NCBI GenBank assembly: GCA_002632355.1
Contig: NSJJ01000010.1
Coordinates: 87,952 to 151,951 of the forward strand
Direction: 5' to 3'
DNA: 64,000 bases
Source of the DNA: Sulfuricella denitrificans
GTDB lineage: Bacteria > Pseudomonadota > Gammaproteobacteria > Burkholderiales > Sulfuricellaceae
A program made the translations under genes and the position numbers. Under the pieces are notes generated by a model, which did no database searches, was not told where the DNA came from, and saw only the letters and a program-made list of their open reading frames with translations. Below, piece by piece: positions 18,022 through 24,928 of the stretch. Position 1 is the first letter of the stretch. Every line of letters starts with the position of its first letter.

Positions 18022-18043
18022 GCCCCGCCCATTGCGGCGGGGC
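18022..18043 (+). terminator. Hairpin after the DUF736 gene
   Basis: A perfect 8-bp stem GCCCCGCC/GGCGGGGC with a 6-base loop lies 12 bases after the stop. It has no T run, and the next gene is convergent, so it may serve as a weak terminator. Confidence 0.5.
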
Positions 18044-18065
18044 GCCAAGGCCTGTATGGAAACGC

Positions 18066-18701
18066 TCAACCCAAGACCCGGATGGGAGGCCGACCTTCAA
18101 TCGGCTTCTCCCATAGCTGCTTTCGAGTCATACGAATACCCGGTCGGTTGATTTCTCTGTCGTTGGCCATTTGCAGCGTCCGGGCGATGCTTGTGCGGAG
18201 ATGATCCAACGTACAAGGCGTCTTTTCCAAGTAGTCGTGAAAGCTGATGGTGTTTGCCACGTCCTTTTCCCAGTTCCTGACCTGATGGACGCCAGCATAA
18301 AAGCCACTGGGCGGGGAAACGGCACCGACGTGCAGTTGTTTCAGCCAGTGGTTGATTTCTGGATACTTGTTCGATATGGCGGTTGGAACGCACAGTTGTT
18401 CCGGCAAGCCATGGAAGAAGAAGTCAGACTTCTTGTTCCATGCACGCGTCAGGAATTCAACCGGCGTTATCAGCGTCTTGCTGGTTCTCAGTTCCGCGTA
18501 GAAGGCCGCAGAGGTGTGGTCGGCCACGATGTAGTGGACGATATGTTCCTTGTCGGCTTCCTCCACCTTGTCGAGTTGCACTTCCATGGCCTTGTCTTGC
18601 CATTTCAGCCGCCCGTCCTTCAGAACGTAGAGGTGCTTGGATGGCGTGACGAACAGCTGATGGATGTAGTTCGGATATGGGGAACTGTAGTGGTTGATCA
18701 T
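18066..18701 (-). CDS. Conserved protein with possible degenerate integrase-core fold
   Basis: A 211-residue protein. Residues 31-70 show a pattern like the first strands of an RNase-H-type integrase core: a W-x-D near 34-36, then a hydrophobic strand and YIVADHTSAAFYAE at 57-70. SGFYAGVHQVRNWEKD near 132-147 would supply the late glutamate. I cannot find the second catalytic aspartate and there is no DNA-binding N-terminus, so it may be a degenerate or unrelated protein. It is transcribed with the HTH gene 52 bp upstream, forming a two-gene unit that points against the backbone. Start ATG 18701. Confidence 0.55.
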   Translation of the reverse strand: MINHYSSPYPNYIHQLFVTPSKHLYVLKDGRLKWQDKAMEVQLDKVEEADKEHIVHYIVADHTSAAFYAELRTSKTLITPVEFLTRAWNKKSDFFFHGLPEQLCVPTAISNKYPEINHWLKQLHVGAVSPPSGFYAGVHQVRNWEKDVANTISFHDYLEKTPCTLDHLRTSIARTLQMANDREINRPGIRMTRKQLWEKPIEGRPPIRVLG

Positions 18702-18753
18702 GCAGAAAACCTGAGATGAGTTGACCGGGGATGTGGTTTGCGCTTTGGTTCGC

Positions 18754-19044
18754 TCACATCATGTCCGACGGAGCTTGCAGCTCGGCGATTTCTCGGCGAA
18801 CGCGCTCCACAAGCAAGTCGACGCCCTTGGCGTTGCCACCATATGCCAGAGCCAACAAGGTCATCGGGTGGATTTCCATCACCTCGCACAGCTCGGCCAG
18901 TTTGTTGAGCGTCGGGCTTTTCAGATCACGCTCCAGCGAACTCAGATAGGTCCGGCTGGAGACGTCCGAGAACGCTTCCTGGCTCAGACCGCGTGCCTTC
19001 CTAACCGTCTTCAATGCCTTCGCCAACGAGCTTTTCGCTGCCAT
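18754..19044 (-). CDS. XRE-family HTH transcriptional regulator
   Basis: A 96-residue Cro/CI-type regulator. The helix-turn-helix runs from about residue 9 to 62 (LKTVRKARGLSQEAFSDVS, then YLSSLERDLKSPTLNKLAELCEVM), and a short C-terminal helix likely dimerises. The start ATG 19044 has GGGGGA at about ten bases. It heads a leftward unit with the 211-residue protein gene and faces a 318-bp region full of palindromes, one of which overlaps a rightward promoter. It probably controls its own unit and possibly the backbone genes on the right. Confidence 0.9.
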   Translation of the reverse strand: MAAKSSLAKALKTVRKARGLSQEAFSDVSSRTYLSSLERDLKSPTLNKLAELCEVMEIHPMTLLALAYGGNAKGVDLLVERVRREIAELQAPSDMM

Positions 19045-19080
19045 TCAGTGGTTTCCCCCAAAAACCAAGATGACAGTCGA

Positions 19081-19172
19081 TTGCGCTCTATAGGGCTACA
19101 ATCTATAGTGTTCATTTTGCAAGGCGTTTATCCGCCTTTGTGCCTTTACGGAAATCCGCATCAGCGGATTTC
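19081..19172. promoter_or_regulatory. Control region between XRE regulator and DUF2958 gene
   Basis: Two CTATAG palindromes lie at 19088-19093 and 19103-19108, 15 bp apart, likely regulator sites. The second overlaps a rightward -10 (TATAGT, 19104-19109) placed 17 bp from a -35-like TTGCGC (19081-19086). A perfect 9-bp hairpin, GAAATCCGC (19151-19159) with GCGGATTTC (19164-19172), follows. The rest up to 19362 has many short words such as CGCATC and TACGGA in both orientations but no gene. Confidence 0.6.
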
Positions 19173-19362
19173 GCCAAAAACGGAGAGCCACATCTGTGCC
19201 TTTCTTGACCTCCACGTTTCCGCATCTACGTTTCTGTGCATGTACGGATTCGATGGCTTGCGCATCCGTGTATGCGCTCGAAAGCGCCCATCCGGTTCGG
19301 TGCTTCCACGCTTTCGCGGAAACGCGTATTCGTGCATCCTCGGTTTCGTGGGGTTCCTGACC

Positions 19363-19713
19363 ATGACCCAGCCGCTCACCACCGCCGACCAGCGCGCGCA
19401 ACTGCTCGCCAACGGCGCAGCGCGCTCTGCCGGTCAGCACACCAATCCGTGGCCCGTGGTAAGGCTGTTCACGCCGGATGCGCACTTGACCTGGTTGCTG
19501 GCTGCGCTCGACCCGGCCGATGGCGATACGGCCTGGGGCCTCATCGACCTCGGCATTGGCATGCCGGAGTTGGGGACGGTCAAGCTGTCCGACCTGGCAG
19601 GCATCGTCGGGCCGCATCAGCGGCCCATCCAACGCGACCTGTATTTCCTCGCATCACGGCCGTTGTCGGCATACGTCCGGCAGGCGCAAATTGACGGATC
19701 TATCCCAGACTGA
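19363..19713 (+). CDS. DUF2958 domain-containing protein
   Basis: A 116-residue DUF2958 protein, a small family found almost only on conjugative elements. The characteristic pattern is a PVVRLFTPDAHLTWLL segment followed by GLIDLGIGMPELG and a C-terminal RDLYFLASRPLSAYV. The function is unknown. ATG 19363 is chosen over far-upstream in-frame starts because family similarity begins at its MTQPLTTADQR. It is the first rightward gene after the XRE control region. Confidence 0.9.
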   Translation: MTQPLTTADQRAQLLANGAARSAGQHTNPWPVVRLFTPDAHLTWLLAALDPADGDTAWGLIDLGIGMPELGTVKLSDLAGIVGPHQRPIQRDLYFLASRPLSAYVRQAQIDGSIPD

Positions 19714-20082
19714 TTGATCTACACGGCTCGCTGTAGCGCGCCCTGCAGACACAGGCCATTGCGGCGCATTATGTCTTTTTCTGTCTGGGTTATGACGTTG
19801 GCAATCTGAATCGCCGCTCTTGCGCCAAGTCGGTGCGTCGTGACCGAAACGGTCATGATGTATTTCGCGGCTTGCGGCAGGGTGTCCGGTGCTGTGCCCG
19901 ATTTCCGGGCTGCGCAGCCGTCGCATTCGGACGATCCACGTAAGACCTCGGAGCCAATCAGTCTTGACACCGCTCGTTACAGCATGAGTGTATCCCTTTG
20001 CCGGTGGTGCGTTCAGGTTTTGATGGCGTAGCTCCGGCGTGCCGACCGTGGCGACGATTCCTGCCCAACAGGAGGTTGCCTC
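19714..20082. other. Intergenic stretch, doubtful small leftward frame
   Basis: No gene is well supported. A leftward frame of 83 codons (19719-19970, GTG start) is open but has no good ribosome site and no family I know, so it is not called. The stretch may carry the promoter of the DUF2285 gene, whose ribosome site is AGGAGG at 20070-20075. Confidence 0.45.
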
Positions 20083-20838
20083 ATGGCTGATCGAAGCGCC
20101 GAACCTTGGTATCCCACCGCCGCGTATCTCTACGTGCTGCATCTGGATGACCTAGCACTGGCCTGGGAGTATTTGCGCCGCCACCCCGACTACCGCCGCG
20201 ACTGGCTGCGCCGTCGTCACCAGCCGGACGCCGCCCACCATTGGGGCTTGCGCATGCTGGAAGACCCTGCCGTGGATGCGCGCGACGCGCATCCGGCCTG
20301 GCTTCCCGGCCATCCCTGCACGGCGCAGCTTCACCCGGACATCGATCCGCCGCCGGGTGCCACGACATTCGAGTTCTGGCGCATCCCCGGCCAAAAACAA
20401 TTGGTCCACGACGGCCGACGCCTGATGCTCGCCACGCGTTGGCCGGGCTGCTGCCTGCGCCTGACGCTGGCGCCAAGCCTGGAGGATGGCATGGCCTACG
20501 TCTACGCCATCCGGTCGTGCGACATGCCTTGCGCACGCCATTGCATGCTGCGGGCCGAACTGGACAAGCTGGCCGTTTCCTCCGAAGGCACGCCTGCAGC
20601 AGTGGCTCGGCCCCGGCCTGCGCCGACTGCGCTGCAGGAACTGCACACCTTGCAGGCGCTCGACGCAACCTTGGCAGGAGCGTCACTGCGCGAAATCGCC
20701 GAGGGGCTGTTCGGCACCGATGCAGTGGTCAAAGGCTGGTACGCCGATGGCGGCCTGCGCTCCCGCGTGCGCCGCCTGGTGCGGCGTGGCCTGACGCTGA
20801 TGCGCGGCGGCTACCGCCGCCTGGCCCAAATCAAATAG
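20083..20838 (+). CDS. DUF2285 domain-containing protein
   Basis: A 251-residue protein of the DUF2285 family. The N-terminal half (1-60) has the WYPTAAYLYVLHLDDLALAWEYLRRHPDYRRDW pattern seen in the transcriptional-regulator-like N-terminal domain of these proteins. The C-terminal half (about 180-250) is the DUF2285 helical region with SLREIAEGLFG and a basic RSRVRRLVRRGLTLMRGGYRRL helix that probably binds DNA. AGGAGG precedes ATG 20083. It lies upstream of the small HTH gene and repA in the same direction and may regulate them. Confidence 0.9.
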   Translation: MADRSAEPWYPTAAYLYVLHLDDLALAWEYLRRHPDYRRDWLRRRHQPDAAHHWGLRMLEDPAVDARDAHPAWLPGHPCTAQLHPDIDPPPGATTFEFWRIPGQKQLVHDGRRLMLATRWPGCCLRLTLAPSLEDGMAYVYAIRSCDMPCARHCMLRAELDKLAVSSEGTPAAVARPRPAPTALQELHTLQALDATLAGASLREIAEGLFGTDAVVKGWYADGGLRSRVRRLVRRGLTLMRGGYRRLAQIK

Positions 20839-20963
20839 CGTGGGGAGGGTCGTTTTGCCCTCACTGCAAAACGACCCTCAACGGGACGCATCGCTTTCTT
20901 GAGACTGTCTCCATCTGGCCGCGCGGTGCGGCCGGGCTTTCCCGACCGATGGAGGCTTACCCG

Positions 20964-21260
20964 ATGCGACCTGCTCCTTTGCGGCCTGCTGCCGCACACG
21001 CTACCCAGCAGCAACCCGCTGCCGCTGCACAACCCCAACGCTACCTGACCAACGACGAGGCTGCCGAATACCTGCGCTTGTCTCCACGCACGCTGGAGAA
21101 ACAGCGCGTGATCGGTGGCGGGCCGAAGTTCCGCAAGTTCGGCCGTCGCGTCATGTACGCCGTGGCCGACCTCGACGCCTGGGCCGAAACGCGCAGCTTC
21201 GAGAGCACGTCCGATCCCGAATACGCCGAGCACCACTCGGCCGACAGCCGTGCGCGCTGA
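20964..21260 (+). CDS. AlpA/excisionase-like helix-turn-helix protein
   Basis: A 98-residue protein with a MerR/excisionase-type winged helix at residues 30-85 (YLTNDEAAEYLRLSPRTLEKQRVIGGGPKFRKFGRRVMY, then a DLDAW helix). The first 28 residues are Ala/Pro/Gln-rich. ATG 20964 has GGAGG eight bases upstream. In Tn4371-type ICEs a small HTH protein regularly precedes repA; it could act as a regulator of repA or as a recombination directionality factor, which cannot be decided here. Confidence 0.85.
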   Translation: MRPAPLRPAAAHATQQQPAAAAQPQRYLTNDEAAEYLRLSPRTLEKQRVIGGGPKFRKFGRRVMYAVADLDAWAETRSFESTSDPEYAEHHSADSRAR

Positions 21261-21286
21261 TCGGCGCGTCGCCGGTGGCCATCGCC

Positions 21287-22153
21287 ATGTCCAGCCCGTC
21301 GCTGCCGTCCCGATCATCGGGGCAGCGATCGACGCAGGAGCGGGAACAGCTCGACCTGTTCCGCGCGCTGCCGGGCGACATGGCGCCGCGCGACAGCCAG
21401 GACTTGATGGCCTTTCCGTTCTTCTCTCTGGCGAAGTCGAAGCGCGTCCAGCCGATCGACTTCCGCGCAGGCTGTGTGACGATCCGTGTGGAGGGAACGC
21501 AGGAGCACGGCATCGCCACGATCTGGGATGCCGACATCCTGATTTGGGCCGCCAGCCAGATCGTGGAAGCGCGCGACGCGGGCATTCGCCCGTCGCGCCT
21601 CATGCGCGCCACGCCCTACGAGATCCTGCGCTTCATCGGACGCGGTACGTCGCTACGCGACTACCAGCGCCTCAAGGCAGCCTTGGATCGCTTGCAATCG
21701 ACGACGGTGGCCACCTCCATCCGCGAGACGACCGGGCGGCGCCTGCATCGTTTTTCGTGGATCAACGAATGGAAGGAACTGGCCGACGCCCGTGGCACGC
21801 CGCTGGGCATCGAGTTGATCCTGCCGGACTGGTTCTACGCGGGCGTATTGGACGCGGCGCTGGTACTGACCATCGATCCAGCCTATTTCAAGCTGACGGG
21901 CGGTATCGAACGCTGGCTGTACCGCTTGGTGCGCAAGCACGGCGGCAAACAGCCGGGCGGGTGGCAGTTCGACTTCAAACACCTGCACCGCAAGTCGGGC
22001 AGCACGGCGAAGCCCTACGACTTCGCCTGCGACCTGCGCGCGCTGGTGGCGCGGCAGTCGATGCCGGGCTATGTCCTGGGCATCGAGCGGATGCTGGACG
22101 ACGGGGCCGAACTGCTGACCTTCCGGCCCGTGCCGCGGACGGCACGGGGATAA
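21287..22153 (+). CDS. repA: Replication initiator RepA
   Basis: A 288-residue plasmid-type replication initiator. The family stretch QEREQLDLFRALPGDMAPRDSQDLMAFPFFSLAKSKR lies near the N-terminus, and the winged-helix core continues with the YEILRFIGRGTSLRDYQRLKAAL and GGIERWLYRLVRKHGG segments. An in-frame GTG twelve bases upstream is an alternative start. In ICEs such a protein supports rolling or theta-type copying of the excised circle for stability. Three iteron-like repeats and an AT-rich stretch lie right after the gene, and parA follows. Confidence 0.9.
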   Translation: MSSPSLPSRSSGQRSTQEREQLDLFRALPGDMAPRDSQDLMAFPFFSLAKSKRVQPIDFRAGCVTIRVEGTQEHGIATIWDADILIWAASQIVEARDAGIRPSRLMRATPYEILRFIGRGTSLRDYQRLKAALDRLQSTTVATSIRETTGRRLHRFSWINEWKELADARGTPLGIELILPDWFYAGVLDAALVLTIDPAYFKLTGGIERWLYRLVRKHGGKQPGGWQFDFKHLHRKSGSTAKPYDFACDLRALVARQSMPGYVLGIERMLDDGAELLTFRPVPRTARG

Positions 22154-22176
22154 CTCGGGAAAAACCTGTGAATGGC

Positions 22177-22320
22177 CTCGTGCTATCAGGCGTGCCGGGT
22201 GTCGTGCTATCGGGCGTGGCCCTATCGTGCTATCAGGCGTGCGAAATCGCCGCAAACCCAATAACGGCGCGGGTTTGCGGCCCCTCTAACTTACCTAACT
22301 TAAATTCATTAACTAATAAA
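22177..22320. other. Candidate replication origin: iterons, hairpin and AT-rich stretch
   Basis: Three copies of a 17-base word, TCGTGCTATCAGGCGTG, start at 22177, 22202 (one mismatch) and 22225, spaced 25 and 23 bp. A perfect 10-bp inverted repeat follows, CCGCAAACCC (22250-22259) and GGGTTTGCGG (22271-22280). After it comes an AT-rich run with a tandem CTAACTTA and few G. Iterons beside repA plus an AT-rich unwinding-type region is the usual build of a plasmid origin. The repeats could also be RepA autoregulatory sites or a partition site for ParB. Confidence 0.68.
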
Positions 22321-22418
22321 AGAAGCGCGCCGTTTCGGTGGATAAACAACAAACGGCATCGCGCGCAGCGTTTCGCACGGCGAAGAAAACCCGGTTTTCC
22401 AGCAAGGAGGGCCGCGCC

Positions 22419-23057
22419 ATGATCATCGCTTTGCTGAATCAGAAAGGCGGTGTGGGAAAGACCACGCTGGCCACACACATCGCCGGCGAGTTGGCAATGC
22501 GCGGCCAGCAGGTCGTTCTGCTCGATGCTGATCCGCAGGGCTCGGCGCTGGACTGGACACAGCGGCGCGCCCAACAGGGCTTACCACGCTTGTTCAGCGC
22601 CGTGGGCCTTGCACGCGAGACGCTGCACCAGGAAGCCCCCGAGCTGGCGCGCAGGGCCGATCACGTCGTCATCGACGGCCCGCCACGCATCGCCGCCCTC
22701 GCGCGCTCCGCGCTGCTGGCGGCCGAGCGTGTGCTGATCCCCGTACAGCCCAGTCCCTACGACCTGTGGGCGTCGGCCGAGATGGTGGCGCTGATCCGGG
22801 AGGCACAGGTGTTCCGGCCGACGCTGCGCGCGGCCTTCGCCATCAATCGGCGCGTCAGCACCACAGTGATCGGACGCGAGGCGCGCGGCGCGCTCGCCGA
22901 GCAACCGTTACCAGCGTTGCACGCAGAAATCCGCCAGCGCATCGTCTTCGCCGACAGCGTGGCCGCCGGGCGGCTCGCCCGCGAGACGGCACCTGATAGC
23001 GCCGCCGCGCGCGAGATCACCGCGCTGGTCGATGAACTGCTGCGGTGGCCGACATGA
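22419..23057 (+). CDS. parA: ParA-family partition ATPase
   Basis: A 212-residue ParA/Soj-type ATPase of the short kind. The deviant Walker A is KGGVGKTT at residues 9-16, the A' motif DADPQGSALDW is at about 36-46, and DHVVIDGPP near 83-91 is Walker B. There is no N-terminal HTH, so it belongs to the small ParA type that works with a separate centromere-binding protein; the next gene product may be that partner. AAGGAGG lies eight bases before ATG 22419. It starts an overlapping run of genes that reaches traF. Confidence 0.93.
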   Translation: MIIALLNQKGGVGKTTLATHIAGELAMRGQQVVLLDADPQGSALDWTQRRAQQGLPRLFSAVGLARETLHQEAPELARRADHVVIDGPPRIAALARSALLAAERVLIPVQPSPYDLWASAEMVALIREAQVFRPTLRAAFAINRRVSTTVIGREARGALAEQPLPALHAEIRQRIVFADSVAAGRLARETAPDSAAAREITALVDELLRWPT

Positions 23058-23326
23058 CCACAGAACGGTCTACGCGCGGCAAGCGCGTCGGCATCGGTAC
23101 ACGTCCGCCGGCGAACCCGCACGCCGAGGCGTGGGTTCGCCAGGGCGAAGCCGATGCCTTGCAGAAAGGCGACCTCTACACCGCGCGCCTGACCCTCGAC
23201 ATCACGCCCGCGATGCGTGCGCGCATCAAGGTCTCGGCCTTCACGCAAGGCGTGACGGTGGCCGAACTGCTGCGCGCGCTGCTGGAACGCGAGTTCCCGG
23301 ATGGATTCACGGAGAACACACCATGA
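23054..23326 (+). CDS. Small DNA-binding-type partner protein after ParA
   Basis: A 90-residue protein with a basic N-terminus and a C-terminal segment (about 48-85) that looks like a ribbon-helix-helix: a strand YTARLTLDIT, then helices PAMRARIKVSAFTQG and TVAELLRALLEREF. Start ATG 23054 overlaps the parA stop as ATGA. Its size, fold and place suggest the ParG-like centromere-binding partner of ParA, which is inference; the large ParB encoded further left is the other candidate partner. Confidence 0.75.
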   Translation: MTTERSTRGKRVGIGTRPPANPHAEAWVRQGEADALQKGDLYTARLTLDITPAMRARIKVSAFTQGVTVAELLRALLEREFPDGFTENTP

Positions 23327-23868
23327 ACGCTCACGCCTTGGCGGCCGTTGCTGCCACGCCGCCCACCGTTGCGCCGTCGCTCGTGGCGCTCGCCGGCCGA
23401 GTTGGCACCGCAGCGCCGACCTGCGTATCGCTGGCCTACGTCGAACAACGCTTCAAGCTCTATCTGCGCTTTGGTGAACCCGTGCGCACGCTTCAGCTCG
23501 ACCGCTGGCGGCGCTGCGCAGTGCTCCTGCCGGGCGCGATGTTCTGCCGCATTCGTTGGCAAGCCAACGACTACGGCACCGTCCGATGGCAGCTCATGGT
23601 GATGCAGGCGAGCACGCCGCTGGACGCCGTGCAGCGCATCCCCGGCGTGCGGCCCGGCGCACGCCTGCTGCTGCACGCCGAGGGCGAACCCGCAGTGCGC
23701 GCTGTGCTGGAACGCATCGACGCCATCGAGGCGCTGGGCATCGCCACCATCGACGTGTCGCCCGCGTACTGGCACACGCTGGGCAACCGTCTGGCGGCCC
23801 GCCTACCGCTGCCCGAATACACCGTCGAGCGGCATACCGCCTGGTTTGCCGGGAGGACGCTGCCATGA
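23323..23868 (+). CDS. DUF2840 domain-containing protein
   Basis: A 181-residue DUF2840 protein. The family is confined to conjugative elements and always lies just before traF. Typical features are YVEQRFKLYLRFG, RWRRCAVLLPGAMFCRIRWQANDYGTVRWQL and a C-terminal PLPEYTVERHTAWFAGR. No signal peptide or membrane segment is seen and no function is known. It overlaps both neighbours by the 4 bases ATGA, so it is tied in translation to the partition genes and to traF. Confidence 0.9.
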   Translation: MNAHALAAVAATPPTVAPSLVALAGRVGTAAPTCVSLAYVEQRFKLYLRFGEPVRTLQLDRWRRCAVLLPGAMFCRIRWQANDYGTVRWQLMVMQASTPLDAVQRIPGVRPGARLLLHAEGEPAVRAVLERIDAIEALGIATIDVSPAYWHTLGNRLAARLPLPEYTVERHTAWFAGRTLP

Positions 23869-24464
23869 CGGCCCATTCCACCGCCACACGCACCAGCAAC
23901 GCCGCACCGCGTCCTCGCTCGCGCCTGCGCGCTCGCATCGTGGTGGTTGGCCTATCCGCCTGCGGCCTCTCTGCGCTGGCCTGGGCTGCTTTCGTGCAGC
24001 CGCTGCCGCGCCTGATCTACAACCCGTCCGACAGCGTGGCGGTCGGCTGGTATCGCGCCGATCCACTTGCCCACCGCGCCGACTCGCTGCCACGTCCGTT
24101 GTCCGTGGGCAGCGTCGTGCTGGTTCCGCTGCCGGCCGAAGCCGCTGCGTTGGCTGCGCAGCGCGGCTATCTGCCGGTGCGCATCCCATTGCTCAAGCGC
24201 GTGGGCGCAGTTGCACCGCAGGAAGTGTGCATCGCGGGCGGCATCGTCCGCATCGACGGCATGCCTTCGGCCGCCTTGCTGCGAGCCGACCGGATGGGCC
24301 GTCCGTTGCCATCGTGGCAGCAGTGCCGCCGTCTTGAATCCGGTGAGCTGTTCCTGTTGAGCATGACCAATCCGGCGTCGTTCGACAGCCGCTACTTCGG
24401 CCCGGTCAGCGCATCCACCGTGATCGGTGTCGCGCATCCGATCTGGCTGGAGACACGTCCATGA
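23865..24464 (+). CDS. traF: TraF-type S26 signal peptidase for conjugal transfer
   Basis: A 199-residue inner-membrane serine peptidase. A membrane anchor lies at about residues 22-45, then the catalytic serine region NPSDSVAVGWYR (53-64) and the probable general-base lysine in PLLKRVGAV near 107-115. By homology with IncP TraF it processes and circularises the TrbC pilin. The gene overlaps the DUF2840 gene by ATGA and lies upstream of the relaxase gene, away from the trb genes it serves, as is normal in this ICE family. Confidence 0.92.
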   Translation: MTAHSTATRTSNAAPRPRSRLRARIVVVGLSACGLSALAWAAFVQPLPRLIYNPSDSVAVGWYRADPLAHRADSLPRPLSVGSVVLVPLPAEAAALAAQRGYLPVRIPLLKRVGAVAPQEVCIAGGIVRIDGMPSAALLRADRMGRPLPSWQQCRRLESGELFLLSMTNPASFDSRYFGPVSASTVIGVAHPIWLETRP

Positions 24465-24928
24465 TGGTCGCCGATTCGCTGCACGTTACCGTGCATTTCA
24501 TCGTGCCATTCGGCGTGTCACTCCGCTGGCCGTCGCTGTGTCGTTGCGCGTGCCGTGCGGGTGCCGATCCTGCGTATCGTGCGCCGCACTTCGAGCAGCA
24601 ACTGGCGTGGCTTTCCTACGTGCAGGCCTCTTGCCTCGAATGTGCCCGGCCAATGGCCGTGGTCGCGTTCCCCGGTGGGCTGGCTGCGAGCAGCGCAGCG
24701 CCGCCGAGCCGCCGATGCCTGGAGCGGAAGCGACAGGCAAAGGCGGAAGGCAAGATAAAAGGTCGCGGCACTCAGCCGCTTGAAAACCCTGTCTGCACGT
24801 GGGAGTGGCGCGGCACGCGCCAAGAGGCGGCAGCGTGCCGCGAGAGTGCGCGATGCCGCATCGGCATTGACAAAGACGCGTGCTTTGTCCGCTGGACTGC
24901 GCTGATCTTGGATGGAGGCACAGCATGA
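24461..24928 (+). CDS. Doubtful Cys-rich reading frame between traF and relaxase
   Basis: A 155-codon frame whose ATG overlaps the traF stop as ATGA and whose end overlaps the relaxase start. The product would be Cys-rich (CRCACRAG, CLECARP, CRESARC) and matches nothing I know. The packing argues for a gene, but the composition looks like chance translation of GC-rich DNA. If it is not a gene, 24465-24924 is a 460-bp gap that could hold the transfer origin, which must lie somewhere near the relaxase or traG. Confidence 0.3.
   Translation: MMVADSLHVTVHFIVPFGVSLRWPSLCRCACRAGADPAYRAPHFEQQLAWLSYVQASCLECARPMAVVAFPGGLAASSAAPPSRRCLERKRQAKAEGKIKGRGTQPLENPVCTWEWRGTRQEAAACRESARCRIGIDKDACFVRWTALILDGGTA

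Noticed and set aside
22250..22280. Hairpin after repA as a terminator
   Set aside because: The stem is perfect but no T run follows, and its place between iterons and the AT-rich stretch fits an origin element better.
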